From Daphnia pulex (Eukaryota > Arthropoda > Branchiopoda > Diplostraca > Daphniidae), in NCBI RefSeq assembly GCF_021134715.1, contig NC_060019.1, positions 9,052,001 to 9,116,000 of the forward strand: DNA of 64,000 bases, read 5' to 3'. A program made the translations under genes and the position numbers. Position 1 is the first letter of the stretch. The number at the start of each line of letters is the position of its first letter. Positions 24,128 to 37,112 of the stretch are shown here, piece by piece. The notes beneath the pieces are model-generated. The model saw nothing but the letters and a program-made list of their open reading frames with translations. It was not told the origin of the DNA and did no database searches.

Positions 24128-25199
24128 CTTCGAATTTTGTTGATAAATTCGTAAAATTTACTCGAGAACTCAGAACTGGGGATTCAACAATCCGCTACAG
24201 CAGAAGACTTTTTAGTTGAGAGTCGAGAGTCGAAACGAAAACGATGAACTGATGAAGCCAAGGAGTTGTTGATTGTTTTCGGCAGATGTCGTGATAAGGC
24301 ATCTGGCGACGAATAACAGAAACACCTTTTGCGATCTTGTTAATTATTTACTCGTTCAGAATTCAGATGAAACAATAATATTGCAAAGTGTTTTTTTTTT
24401 CTCCCTAAGACCCTAGAGGTAACCCATAAATACATCATTGAAAAGAAAGTTAAAATGTGAGAGCGTTCAAAATCATTAAACAACTAATAAAAAGAAAACT
24501 ACATTTTATCAATAAAACGACTACTTTCTTTTGCGAGTCCGAAACTTTCGTTAGGCAAGCTTGCGGCTTAATTCGATAAGAAACCAGTCGTGCAGTTCAT
24601 CTTCATAATAATAACATTTCCGTAAAGCTTCATGTTTGGCAAAAATAAAAATAAACAATCGTTGCGAAAGGTTCAAGAGTCTTTTCTACCAACGCTCACG
24701 AAGGCAGAATTTCCCAAGGAATAAAACACAAACAAAAGAGAAAATTGGCATCACGCTAGAGACCCATTATGTAGTAGCAAGTAGCTAGTCTCATTGCTTC
24801 AATTGTTTGCATTTTTTTTTGTTCGTCTGTGCTGCGTTTCCATGTCAAGGTGAAGAAATGTCATCCGCAGCACACTCTCAATTACCCTTTGTAACTGCCG
24901 ACCGCTCTCTCGCTAATCTCTTTAGCACATTCCAGAATCCCCTTCACTCACGACGCTTAGAAACCCAAAAAGACAAACAGTTGGTTGGGTTACAGTCTAC
25001 ATGATTAGATTTATTGAATCGGAGAAGAAAACAATATACAAGCGGCAATTTTTAATACAATTTAGTTCAGAATCTTATCAGGAGGAACTCGGTGGAGAGA
25101 ATCGTATCGCATCGTATAAAACCGACAACAAACATTTTAAAAAACCGGTGGAGATCGCTTTTTTTTTTGTTTCCCTCAATTAATGATAATACAAAAAAA
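24128..25199. other. Spacer downstream of the PH-like gene
   Basis: NDUFB6 promoter side at its left end and the 3' side of the PH-like gene at its right end. Short frames without domains; nothing else seen. Confidence 0.3.
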
Positions 25200-27147
25200 T
25201 CACATCTCTTCTTCAATCAGCATCGGTAATCGAACGACGTTGGTAATAAACTTCTTTCTCCTGCCGCTGCTCGACGTCGGGCCGTTTCGGGGATCGACGA
25301 AAGCACGCTTCCATTGTTGATAATCTTCAGGATTGGGACAAATCAGAGTCAAGGGGAGGTCGTCGTCGTTTTGCCCTCGCAAGGTGATGGATGATCGCGT
25401 CTCGTCGCTCGTGACAAAAGTGTCTTTGAGAGTCACACAGCCAATGGGAGGAACGTGATTTTTATCGGGCCAGAGAACCAACATTCGGCCGGCTGAAGTT
25501 TGGTAAAGCCGGGCGAACACGGAAAGTCGATGGCGATGAGGGGAACCGGCCCCGGTCGACGTCACCATCATCAGGTGGCCGTAGACGACTTCTTGCGTCA
25601 TTTCACTGCGATCGGGACAGTTGGCAACCGGATCCCAACGGAGTTCTTGTTGCTGCTGTCGTTGCCAACTCTCAACTTCCACTGCCATACTCAAAAATAT
25701 TCACAGAGAGATAGGAGTTGGGGGGGACGGTCAGATAATGACGAAAAAACAAGAGCGCTGTTGCCTCGGGTAATGCGTTCTACTGTCGGCAATGGTCGGG
25801 AATCGACTGCTGGCCTTAGTCGACTGGATCCTTTCTCTTTATACAACACGAACCCAGCACCGGTTGGCTCGGTGAAGAGGGAGGTACCAAGATAGATACG
25901 CTACGCTCTCGTGCTCATTAAATTTGTATGGGCTTTCGGCTTTGGTTTTAAAATATCGGCAAATGACGACGACATGAATAGAAAACCCCCCTCAAAAAAA
26001 CAAAAACAAGGTAGCCTACCAACCAATAAAAAAAACGGGAAGTAGTACGATCTAGTTTGGACCGGATACTGCGTGATCAGGTGATTTTAGCAACCAGAGA
26101 CTCAACGCTGTCTGTTGGTAGGTTTGGTTGTTTCGTTTGCCAAGAGATTACCTAATACAATTTTCCGTTTTCTTTGTTCTCTTTTGGGAATCCCGTATGT
26201 TGCAACGGGACCAAATTTGCAACAAAAATAACTCCCTAGACCAACGATGACTTGCCTGTTGCTATGCCCAGCCTTTTGCCAAATGATCTGATACTCAGTC
26301 ATTGGCTAAGGACATAATACGAGAATTACTGCGTAATAATGTTATAACAAATGCAAATTAATTGGGTCCAAATTGATGGAATACCAGCAGACAAGGCCAT
26401 TAATTTACGTCGATACGGCACAACCTACTCACGTCCAATAAATAATGAACAACCCAACATTTTTTTGTTTTGTTTGCATTATGGATTGAATTCGTTTCAA
26501 GCCTTTCTGTATGCTGGATGTGAATCGCCAGAAGGAAGTGATTTATAAAATTTTACGAAATCAATTTGCCGTCGTGTCAACGAGAAAATAACGCAACGTT
26601 GTTGGGTGAAAAATGCCGCAACTCCCAGAGTTTGGGATAATAGGTTGAGCACGTGCATTAGACGTGTACAGGTAGAATGGCAATAGAAAAACAGAATTAA
26701 AGCTACTGCTGTAATTTCATTCTAGGCTTGCGATTAAAAAAAAGTCGAGTCAAGTATTAATTTTTGCGGCTCGTATCCCTTTCTTTCTTCCATTTCTCTC
26801 CTTCCGCTTTCTGGTTTCTGTGGCCAACGAAGTAGTTATCATCTTTCTGAGTCTCATTACACCCAACGGCAGTCATCAGTGCGCCAGCTGTCCTCAATCG
26901 ACCAGGACCGGTAGCAACAATATAAGCTTATTCCAACGAAACTATTACACGCCGTGCAACAAAAACCCGACAGGAAAAAAAACAAAAAAACAACCTAACT
27001 AACAAAAATAAAAGTTACGTACGTACCTTTCGCCCCATTTCATTGGCTTTTCACTCTGATGATGATGACGAATCAGACGAGTAGACGCATTCGGCCGAGC
27101 TGATTTCACGACGTTGTATAATTTAATTTCCCGATCAACAGATGTAC
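25200..27147 (-). CDS. PH-like domain protein, 3' exons (name unknown)
   Basis: The last exon (25200-25689) encodes about 163 residues that look like a pleckstrin-homology fold: VVYGHLMMV, HRLSVFARLYQTS, GRMLVLWPDKNHVPPIGCVT, the mid-strand TLRGQNDDDLPLTLICPN, and the closing C-terminal helix EDYQQWKRAFVD with its conserved Trp. It ends in a basic, then acidic tail. An upstream exon (27027-27147) is open in one frame only (for example VDREIKLYNVVKSARPNAST), is preceded by a polypyrimidine tract plus CTAG and followed by GTACGT. It joins in phase 2 to give the codon AGT (Ser) before MAVEVES. The start codon must lie further 5' or in an exon I did not find. If the upstream exon is not used, MAVEVES at 25688 starts a 162-residue protein, and a TATAAA at 25835-25840 in reverse orientation could serve it. 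I cannot assign a family member. Confidence 0.55.
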
Positions 27148-28754
27148 CTAGAGAAAGGGAAAGAGAGAAAAAAAACAAGTTGGACGATTAATGCTGAATA
27201 ACGTTTTCCAACTCCCGACAACGTCATGCCTTCAGTTCTTTTTCTTTTTTCTCTTTCAATCTGATTGTTGGAAAACGAGAGCGTGCAAACTCCCCATCCG
27301 GCAATGAAATTAAATCTCTTTTGACCTGAATTTATTGTTTTTCTCCAGCTCGGGGAAATACCGTTCGGATAGGTATACACTAATGATGCAAGTATCTTTA
27401 TATATCAAACTTATACAGCTATCTATAGAATTAACAGGAAAAAGGCGTTGTATCAAGACATTTTGGGAAAGAGGTAGTTGGGAACAGAATAAACGAAGTG
27501 GAACGAAAGAGTTGTCTTTTATTTTCCCACGAAAACTAGACACGTCCAACTGCATGGCAGCAGCGCAGTATGCCCATCAGGTAAAAATTTAAGGCTATTC
27601 AACGTGATCATCAGCTGCACAATTGACGTCAACAACCTGTTTGACAAACATACCCACGTCCAAACTGCGGTCAAATGGAACATTTTTTCAAAATGATAAC
27701 GAAATATCTCATCTAAATTCGCGTGCAAATGATTATAAAAACGACGAGGGCTTACAAATCATCCGTGCGACTAACAGAGGTTGGTAACGTCCTTGGCAAA
27801 CTGGGGGAAAAATGGCTTTGCGGTTAAAGGTCGGCATCGAAAGAATTTATCGAGCTGACATCAACTGGGTCGTCGAGACGTCGTTTGTCCTTCGTTTTCA
27901 ATCACATAATAAATCGGCGGATCAGCCAATGTCATTTTCGGCCAATGTCTGGTCTCCTCTATTTAAACCCCCATATCGAGCCGCCAAGCCAATTATTCGC
28001 AGATCACAAGACTTTCTCTTTCTTCCGCCAAATCTTTCCTCGTTTCACCTTGGTCCAATGCTCATCACATTATCCAACACACGCAATTAAATGAAAAAGT
28101 CATTTTTAGTGGAATCAACCTACGTATTACTACTATATTAGGGTGTATAAAGAGCTATTCTTAATGAGGACCATAAGATAAAAATAAAAAAAAAAACCAT
28201 GAACTCGATTCACGATTGACGGTGGAATCGGGAACAAAGAAAGATGGGCCTGGACGTTTTCGTGACTAGAAGCGCAAGCGCGCCGCTCAACGGCAACCGC
28301 AAGAAGCCGGTATGAATCTAGAGGGAAACCATCCCAAGGAGATGGAGGCGCGTGCATTGTAAAAATTGTAAACAAAACCTGCTGCCGTGGCGAGTGGCCT
28401 TCGACTTGTCCCTCTCACTCTGCCACGTCTTCAAATCTGTTAATCGCCTCCATCTCTCTTGATTTCTACCCGTATACAGGTAACAATTCATTTACAGGTT
28501 TAGATTGATTAACAAGGAAAACATTCTTGGGATTTTGGTGAAGTTTGGAAACTGAATTCCCCAAAATCTCAATCAAATGTTTTCCTTGTGGGCAAATGGT
28601 GAACATTTCTGGTCCTACGTCTACGAACTGATTTGAAACGAAATCAACCGAGCCGCTATTCACCTATATACAACTTTTGAACACCCCTATGCCTTATTAA
28701 GTCAATATATAACACATATTCTTCTATGTTGTTTCACAACAGTGCATTCAGATC
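27148..28754. other. Region between the PH-like gene and ABHD14
   Basis: No gene that I can support. It contains the TATTTAAA motif near 27959, a CRE-like TGACGTCA near 27626, a minus-strand frame near 28210-28358 without domain, and the 76-nt hairpin at 28513-28588. First exons of the PH-like gene and the 5' leader of ABHD14 should lie here. Confidence 0.35.
28513..28588. other. 76-nt pre-miRNA-like hairpin
   Basis: The arms CAAGGAAAACATT and AATGTTTTCCTTG pair perfectly (13 bp). After a small 1-by-3 internal loop, about 12 more pairs form (TTGGGATTTTGG with CCAAAATCTCAA, one G-U). The terminal loop is about 22 nt and can form a small inner stem (GTTT/AAAC). Size, stem length and symmetry fit an animal pre-miRNA, but a tiny inverted-repeat transposon remnant is an alternative. 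It lies about 170 bp upstream of the ABHD14 ATG. Confidence 0.4.
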
Positions 28755-29925
28755 ATGGTGGTCCTAGGGAGAACTGCAAAGATTGTATTGAGCTCAGGTG
28801 CTCTGCTTTTGGTGCTCTGGGTAACCCTGCTAGTCTTCAGTGCTTCTTCGATAGAAGAATCTTCATCTCCTGCACAACCTTTAAAGGATGTCAAGCAGGT
28901 AAGCTACTTCACAACAGAGATGTCTTAGCTATAAAACCAACAATGTCCATTTCTGATGCATAGCCATACATCACCAAGAAAAAGAAGAAAGTCCAAGAAA
29001 AGGAACCAGATACCCCGTGGAGAAGAGTGAATCTCAAAGAGCTGATCATCCCTGAAAGTGCCAAAGAAGCAGCCAAAAACATAACACCAGCTATTCTACA
29101 TCTATCTGTCAGGGTAAGGAGGAAAAAATCTATTAAGTTTTCGATATAGGAATACATTTTAATTGCTTATTTGGTCTTTTCCTTAGCAAATTGATACATT
29201 CTCTCTAGTGGTTACTCCCCCAGAGATTAAATCGAATTTGACCTTCCTTTTCCTTCATGGAGCAGCATTTAAATCTCAAGATTGGGCAGATTTGGGAACT
29301 CTTGGACTCTTGGGTGCATTAGGATACAAAAGTGTTGCTGTAGATCTCCCAGGTAATAAAAAGGCTTTACTTAATATAGTGTGACAGTTACTATTAAATC
29401 TCTTGCTAATATTTCCTGTGCAGGTTTTGGCAAAACAACAACTGCATTGGACGGTATCAGAGATAACTATGTCAGCAAGGTAGATTATGCTACGACTCTG
29501 GTAAAAGAGCTTCAACTTCAGAAAAAACAAATCATCTTGGTCAGTCCATCTATGAGTGGAAACTATGCTCTGCCTTACATTCTGACTCACCCAGAAATGA
29601 TGGCTGGATTTGTTGTCATCTCCCCTGCTGCATCTGGTATTGTACCTCCCAGCAAAGTCAGGGCTCTGCAGGTAAACAATGATGTGAAACAGCTGAATAA
29701 AACAAAGATTCAATTACTTTGATCCATTAGGTGCCTACAATTTTAATCTATGGAGATAGAGATACCTCATTGGGTCCGACGTCACATCGTGATCTCAAAA
29801 CCATACCAAATTTCCAGGCGTTCATCTTGCCTAAAGCTGGTCACGCTGCTTATCTCGATCAGCCCGATCAATTCCACGCACTTTTGTACAACTTTGCAAA
29901 AAAAATCGATTCCTTTCCTTGGTGA
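28755..29925 (+). CDS. ABHD14: Alpha/beta hydrolase domain-containing protein 14 (ABHD14A/B type)
   Basis: Five exons: 28755-28898, 28964-29113, 29187-29352, 29424-29671, 29731-29925, giving 903 nt (300 aa). Residues 10-32 are an uncleaved signal-anchor (LLLVLWVTLLVFSASS), as in ABHD14A; a Lys-rich stalk follows (ITKKKKKVQEKE). The hydrolase core shows the oxyanion strand FLFLHGAAFKSQDW, then VAVDLPGFGKT. The nucleophile elbow is SPSMSGNYALP, the ABHD14 form with Ser-x-Ser instead of the usual Gly-x-Ser. The acid is in ILIYGDRDTSLG, and the histidine in LPKAGHAAYLDQP near the C-terminus. The triad is therefore complete. Mammalian ABHD14B is a lysine deacetylase acting with CoA; whether this membrane-anchored form shares the activity is unknown. 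Confidence 0.92.
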
Positions 29926-31049
29926 ATGAGTGACCTACATTGGGGCAAAATCACGTCCCATCCGATACACCGTCCAGTTGATAAGGTCGAGGCACGTGGA
30001 ACGTGACTCACTTGAATATTTTTGAATCAATTCAATTCAACGAGCAGACGAAATGGTGCAGGGTTGTCGCTACTTGACAGATGTATGTTGTTGTTTTATA
30101 AAAATAGGAAATAAACAAATTTGAGTTGATTGCTAGACACTTTATTAGGGACAGCACAAATAATATTTTTTTTTTACTCATTTCGACAAACTGTACACGC
30201 AATATATGTGCCTGTATTTATATATGTGTGTGTTATGTGTGGATCAATTTGGTAAGCCCTCGACAAATTGGTAGTGAAACCATTTTCACTTTTTACACAA
30301 CAAACAAAGAGACATTATTATGCACGTTTATAAATCCAGATCGTAAATCAGCTCTGATTTACTGCGAACGGTTCTCTCAACAACCCAAATTAAAAAGAAA
30401 ATTCATTTGAGGGGGGGAAAGGAGGATTTGTATGCGGCGATAAACCATAAAAACGGTGGCAGAGCTAAGAAGGTAAAAATCACAGATACGGGAGCTAGTT
30501 TTCTAATAATAATAATAATTAAAAAAAAACAATACACATTAAAAAAAAAGAATTTTACAAAATTTCTGATAAGATAAACGGTGATGAACTTGTTTGTTGT
30601 GTGTCTCGGTTAGTGAGTGTTAAAAAGAGAATCGAAACGAGGGGGGAATTGCGCGGCATGACTAGGTTATACATAAAAAATAATGTGCGACGCTTCTTTT
30701 GCTGTTTTTTCGAGCCTGGGGAGTAAGAAATAGTTTCGGGGGGTAGTACATACAATTGTGCATGTTTGGTCAAAAAGCTGCTCGCATGTCCGGTGGATTT
30801 TTTAAAATAACATACAAAACGGGGTCGCCTTTCACACGATTTCGTGCCATGTGTCGGACGCTCACGTTTACCGTAAAAAACAAAAAACAAAACAAAAAAA
30901 AAGACAAAAAAAATGCCAATGTGTTTTGTTTGTGTTGTTTTCTGTGACAAATTCCACAAATGCCGGGATTGGGAAACGTGGTGGTGTAATAAGTTTCCCT
31001 TTTCATTTGGTGCGATTCCCGGAATTGGTAGACAATGTCAGTCGTTTTC
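29926..31049. other. Convergent 3' region between ABHD14 and the RhoGAP gene
   Basis: 3' UTR sequence of both genes. The ABHD14 side has AATAAACAAATTTG near 30110-30123. The rest is AT-rich with A-runs (near 30520-30550 and 30880-30915). Short frames here are not coding-like. Confidence 0.4.
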
Positions 31050-34000
31050 TTAGACTTTACTTTCGGGCCCGTCTGTGACCAGGTGTTGTGAAAACGAATC
31101 GCGAATTCTGGCCATTCGCAGGGCGGTCACATGACCGTAATGTTTGTTGTACCAGTCTGGCGATCGGCCCCTGTAGAGAGAGAGACAAATACGGAGAAAA
31201 AGTGATTAGTTATACGGTTACGTCAACAATCGCGGAAATAGTTTGACTGGGCGGAAGTGAAGAAAACGAAAAACTCACATGATATCGACACGAGAGAGAT
31301 GGACGAGGCGGCATTTGCCTGCACCACACGGTTGAATCAGGTAGCGTGAAGCCAAGACGATGCTGCGAACCGTACCGGAAGTGACGGGCGTGTCGGAATG
31401 ATCGATGCTCATCTCGGCTACGAGACAAGCGCCTCGGGGGAGGTCGGTGCGCCACGAACGCAGTAGAGTCACGTCCCGAGATACGGGCGGAACTTCCGAC
31501 GTTGTCGTGTAGTGGAAAACGTCCGACTTTTTGTCCAAACGGACGACGCAACGCCATTTGACCATCGACGTGTCCCACAGGTGCCGTTCGCGGAGGACTC
31601 GATTGAGCAACTCGCCAGGTGGCGCTTCAATCTCAGTCGACACCCTCCAGAGTCTCAAAGCGTGACCGTCGCCCACTTTCTTCCAGGCGACGTCGACACG
31701 GACGTCGTTGCTGCTCGATTCCCAACCTCGCGATCTAAATGAAATCAAACCAAATGAATGAAAATAACTCGTTTCTTTACAACATTCTCATCAAAAAGTT
31801 GCTTCTACTTTTCTTTGGTCTCTTTGAGGAGAGCGGCCATGCATCCGTTCATGTACGCCTGCCAATCTCCAAACTCGACAGTGCGGAGATCTTCCAGCGT
31901 GACGGGCACGCTGTCTTCCAGGTAATTACATCGGCACTGGCGGAATATATCATCCGGAACCTGTTTTTGTTGAATAGAAAAGGAACAAAAACAAAACAAA
32001 AGATTAGATGATAATAACAATTGAATGAATCACAATAATCAACTTACGGTGAAGAGATGTCGGAAATCGTTGATCATCTGGAGGAGGCATTCATGGGCCG
32101 CTTTGTTTTGACTCAGTTCTCTTTGATCGGGAACGCCGACCGTCTTGCGACGCCTGGGAGATGAAGCGCTGCCGCCGCTACTACTTCCAATGATGTTGCC
32201 GTTTCCGGATTGAACTACTCCGCCCGGCCCGACGCTCATTGGGCCGTTGCTGGTATTGCTGACGCCGGACCGGTTGTGCGAGGAAGAGGAAGAAGAAGCT
32301 GAAGTGGCCGGCAAGTGGAAGAGCGATGGCGCCAGGCAAACAGCCAAATTGCTGGGCGTCATCTGATTGATGGAAGCCAAGGCGGCAACATCCGTCAGGA
32401 AGGTCAGGAAAGTCTGCAACGCTTCACGGTGCTCGTCCGGCAAGAGAAGCAGAGCGCAACGCAACGCGTCCAAACGCTGAGCCACCGGAACAACTGCATC
32501 GGTACAGAATAACATTAACAACAGTCAGATTAAATTCAAAATTCCGGAATTCCGGGAAGTAAATCAAACCTTGGAAAATGGTGACAAAGGTCTCCGAGAG
32601 CTTGTTGGTCATAAGAGCTTCGGGCAATTCGCGGAAGTACTGCTTGACCATGTCGGCCACGTCGTAGGGCTGGTGTTCACTGAAATCGACCGGGTGATCC
32701 TCACCATCCAGACCAGACGGCCCGGAGCACTCCCAAGACCATGCCTCACACAATTCTTTCAGTTTGGCAATGCGCGAGCGGACGCCCGATTTGCGGAAGA
32801 GACCGACTTGATCCAGGGCGGATTGGCGGAGGTAGTGCATGGCCGCCAGGATCGGCTTTGGAAGAGCTTCGGCCGTCCTCTGCACCGTAACTGAAAGCGG
32901 AACGCCAAACATGCTCTTGTCTAAACGGAAATGAAAACCAAAATTCGTGAGTCCATCATTTTGCTGCAACAGCTTCGATCGAGCGGACTGACCTTTGTAA
33001 TCAGGAGACTTGGTCTTGCGCATAAATTTGGGCAGATCCCAACCCCAAGACGGCTTGCTGGACGAGGTGTGACGTTCGAGAAGGGCCGTCAATCTTAGCA
33101 ATGCCAATTTACGGAGCAAAGCGAACTGGCCGACGGAGAGTGACCCCATGGCGATGGGCTGTGAATTGAACGTCATCGTCGAAGTTGATGACGACGAATG
33201 CCGGAAACTGTGCCAACGGACCACGACTGGATTTCTGCAAAACCAACAAGTAAAAAACCACCAAAAACGAATAATTAGAAACGAAATTTCCATCGCCGAG
33301 CTGGATCGATTATTTTTTGGCAGACGTACCTTCCCGGAGCCGCTGGGCTGTAATCGCTGTCGATGTGAGAGCCACTGGTCCCAGTTCCGGTGCTGGCCGA
33401 ATCGTTTTGCATTCCAAAAGATTCCGCCATCCGCTCGGCGTCGCGCAACGATCCGCACGGCGTCGGAGTTTCGGCCGGTAGCGGGCGGATGACGACGGGC
33501 GTTGAAACCAAATCGAGGGTTTCCTCATCAGGCGAAGACATTACCGATCCGGAATTGGGAGTCTTTCCGGAAGGAGCCGACGGTTTGCTGAAATTGAGGT
33601 ACAATTTGCCGCGCTGCTGCGACATTTGCGTCGAGGTCGTCGAGTCGGAAAAGGGCGGCACGGTGCTGGCCCTCCACATATCCGCCGGAATGGGCTCGCG
33701 CGATTTCTTGCTCTTCCACCGCAGCGACTGCTCCAGGCTATTCCAGGCCGTCGTCGTTGTCGTTTCGTTGCTGTTGGCGTCTTTGGACGACGAGGGCGAC
33801 CGACGCCAATAGCTCGGACTGCACTCCGAGTCGGAATGGGCATCTTTCTGTTCGTTTTCCCCGGCAGACTGGGCCGTCGAGCCGCTGGATTTCGACGACG
33901 AAGTCGAGGGCCTGAAACTCCGCCGCTGGAAGAAGCCTCGCTTGATTTTCATGCTTCCGGCTGGACTGGACGTGGCTTCCACTGTCGGTGTCGACGAAGC

Positions 34001-37000
34001 ACTGGCCGTCATCGTCGTGGGACTGCCGATGCTGATCATGGAAGAGGACGACGTCTCCTGACTGTTGAACTGCTGCTGCATCTTGGCCGATGTGGCGCGG
34101 TTGAGGTCGGGCGACGGGGTGCTGCTGGTCGGCGAGGCCGAAGAGTCGGGCGGAGTGAGATCGACACAGTTGAGCTCCTTCATGCGGTCCTCCATGCCGG
34201 AAGCGTCGACCAGTTGGGGCCCGCTGATGACCAAATTGCCGTCGGCGGGTCGGACCAGAGCCGGGCGACGTCGACTGCGCGAACGGAGACTCTCCATCCG
34301 TTTGAGAAGGGACTTTGCCCCGTGACGCAGCCGCTCGCTGGAACTCCGCCGGAAGCTGCCCAAAATGACGGGGTCACAGTTCAGGGTCCGGTCGCTGCAA
34401 TTGCTCGTTTCGTCCATCGAAGTCATTCCCGAAACGGGCGGCCTGTTGCCATCGGGATCGTCTTCTTCGATCGTCTTGGGCTGCCCACCGGATGACAAAG
34501 AGCCGGCGCTGGCGGCGGCAGTGGCGGCAGCCGATCCAGCCGCCATCACAATGGCTTGCAATCCGGTGGGATCGTCTGGCAGATCGACAATCCTGGACCA
34601 GCGGCGCGAGTGACGCTGAAAGGTCCACTGATCCGAAAGTGCGCACTCTTGATCCTCGTCCTCCGATTCGTCGCCGCCCTATCCAAATAAAATTCCGGTC
34701 ATTGATTATCAAATTCGACAAGTTTAATTGCCAGTCTAGACGACTTTGATATGTACCTGAGGGCGTATTCTGGCCTTTTCGCTGCGCAATTTGGCCATTC
34801 GATTGAGAGTGGCTAGTCGCCGGAAGAGCGCCTGAAGCGAATCGACATCCAGAAAGGGATGGTCGCGTTCCACAACGTTCAGATCAAGAGGAAACTGCCA
34901 ATCTATTGCGAATAACAACGAAAGAAAAAAAAAAAAAACTATGAGTGGTGCGCTGTGACAATCAATCAATAAATCAATGCGACAACAAACGTCGTCGACG
35001 TTGCGGTGGTATACACACAACTCGAACTCGGCAACCACCGACTCACTCGGCCGAGAAACACAATTTTCTTACCTTCGTACATCTGGGCGTATTGGGGAAA
35101 TCCGGTGGCTCGTAACCATCGACACGCTTCAGTGGCTTCCAATTCTGAAATAAAAAAAGAAGAGAAAACCGAAAATTCCAGATGAGTTTCTTGCTTCTTT
35201 TGAGGGTTAATGAGCTAAACTGATCTACTAATGACTTGACAACGTTAGGTTAATGGCCTTGTTGACATTTACAGCAGAAGAAGAAGAAAAAAAAAAGACG
35301 TCTGTTTGACATTTGGGTTTCATTGCGACCCCCACCATAAGAATAAATCCGCGCGGATCGAATGTCCCGCATCGCAATCTATTGGTCCGTCTGCTGTGCA
35401 GCACAGACATCTTCTTCTTTTTCCCCCCGACCTGACGTCGATCGTTCGATAAACATCGACGGAAGGAGGAACGGCAGATCAAGTGGCGCATCAAGCGGAG
35501 AGAGAGACAGACGAGTCGAGTGATTTATCGAACAAGAAGTGAATGAAAAACGAAAAAAAAAAGGAATGACGCGTGCGTCGTGATAAAAGAAGCACACACA
35601 CACACATACAGAGGCCATCCGTTTGAATCGGGGCTCGTTGAATTGGACAGAGGAAAAAAGAAGAAGAAGAAAAAAAAGTGGATGGGGGCGATTGAGTGGC
35701 CTCCGCCATTGGACGACCCCATCCATTTGTGGGGTGAGTTGCACTGTGAATTGACACACAAAAGCATCACGTAAAAGCGCCCACATCCCTTTTTGTGTGG
35801 CCTTGATTTTCTCCTCTTACACTTTCTCTTCGATAAATATTGTCAAAAATTCCAGTCGAATAAATATAAATAAATCAATCAGTTCGGTGTGGGGGAAAAA
35901 AAAAGAGAAGAACTCGTCGTCGTCGCTTTGCTTCCATTTTGGTCGACTCGTCGACGACATGAAGATCGTGACGCCCCGTCATTACGGGGTTCATCACGAT
36001 CATTTGAGGCGGCCATTTATGTAACTAGGCCCCAGAGAAAACGAGGCCAGACGGGGCTGCTCACTCACGCTCGCATGCTCAGCTCAGCTTCGAGAGATGT
36101 AGAGAGAGAGAGGGAGAGTGAAAGTGAATGCTGGACACTTGTAAATAAATACCGAGACCGGCCCCGACAGAGTTTCTTGTCGGAAATGATGGATTGCTGT
36201 CACTCTTGTCACGCTCCTTATTCGTTGGCCTAGACCTTTTAGGACTTGACGTGATTGCATTCATTCATTCAGGTACAATAACTATACGAAAAAGACCAGA
36301 GAAGAGAGAAGAGATTCTTCCTTCTTTGAGGCTTCGTTTGAAGATAGGATCACTTCCTGATCCCCCTTCGATACCAATATGGGCAAGAAGTCACCAGGTG
36401 GTCGGGACAGGTAACGTGTGCGCCAACCATACGGATATATCAAGACTTTTCTTTTTATTTCTTCTTCTTCTTCTTGTTATTCTTGGAGGGGATGTGGCAG
36501 TGGAGAAGAAGAATGATGGCGTCTATTCCATCAGTCGCAGCAACCGTTTGTCGTCCTGGAAGATACACGATCTCTGCCTGCCTTCCTAGTTTGCTGCTGC
36601 TGCTGAGCTGTTCAATCAGTTTCCAATCTGGAGGGAAAGACACGTGCTCCAGAGTGATGTGTGCACCAACATCAGCAGCAGCAGCAGCAGCTTCCCCTTC
36701 TCAATTCATTGCCAGGACAATTCGGAAGGACAAACGAACCATCGTGAAAAAAGAAAGAAAAAAGGGAGTAGCCCCCTTCTTCTTCTTCTTCTTCCTGCTT
36801 CTCTTTTAGAGACTCTGAAGATGATAATGAACTGGAAGATGGAACGAGGCAAGAGGAGGAATCTGGACAACGTCAAGTGCGTCGCCTCGAGTGGGCAAGA
36901 GCAGACGCAGAGAGAGAGAGAGAGAAGTCTGTATTATTTATAAAGTAAGCAAGTACTAGATATTATTTCGATCGAGTCATGGGGCTGGGAGAGAGCTGCG

Positions 37001-37079
37001 GATGAAGGAGGCACATCTTGAGCGAGGAAGAAGAGAAAACGGACAGGAAAAATAAGAAAAAGGAGTGCAACACAATCTT

Positions 37080-37112
<33 letters not shown>

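Noticed and set aside
25835..25840. TATA box as main promoter of the PH-like gene
   Set aside because: The upstream exon at 27027-27147 joins in phase, which would place this TATAAA in an intron; kept only as an alternative.
30555..31078. Frames of 60-130 codons around 30.6-31.0 kb
   Set aside because: Lys/Phe-rich products of A- and T-runs in 3' UTR DNA.
33275..34495. Long plus-strand frames opposite the RhoGAP linker exon
   Set aside because: Antisense shadows with Arg-rich composition; the minus strand carries the conserved DLC1-family motifs.
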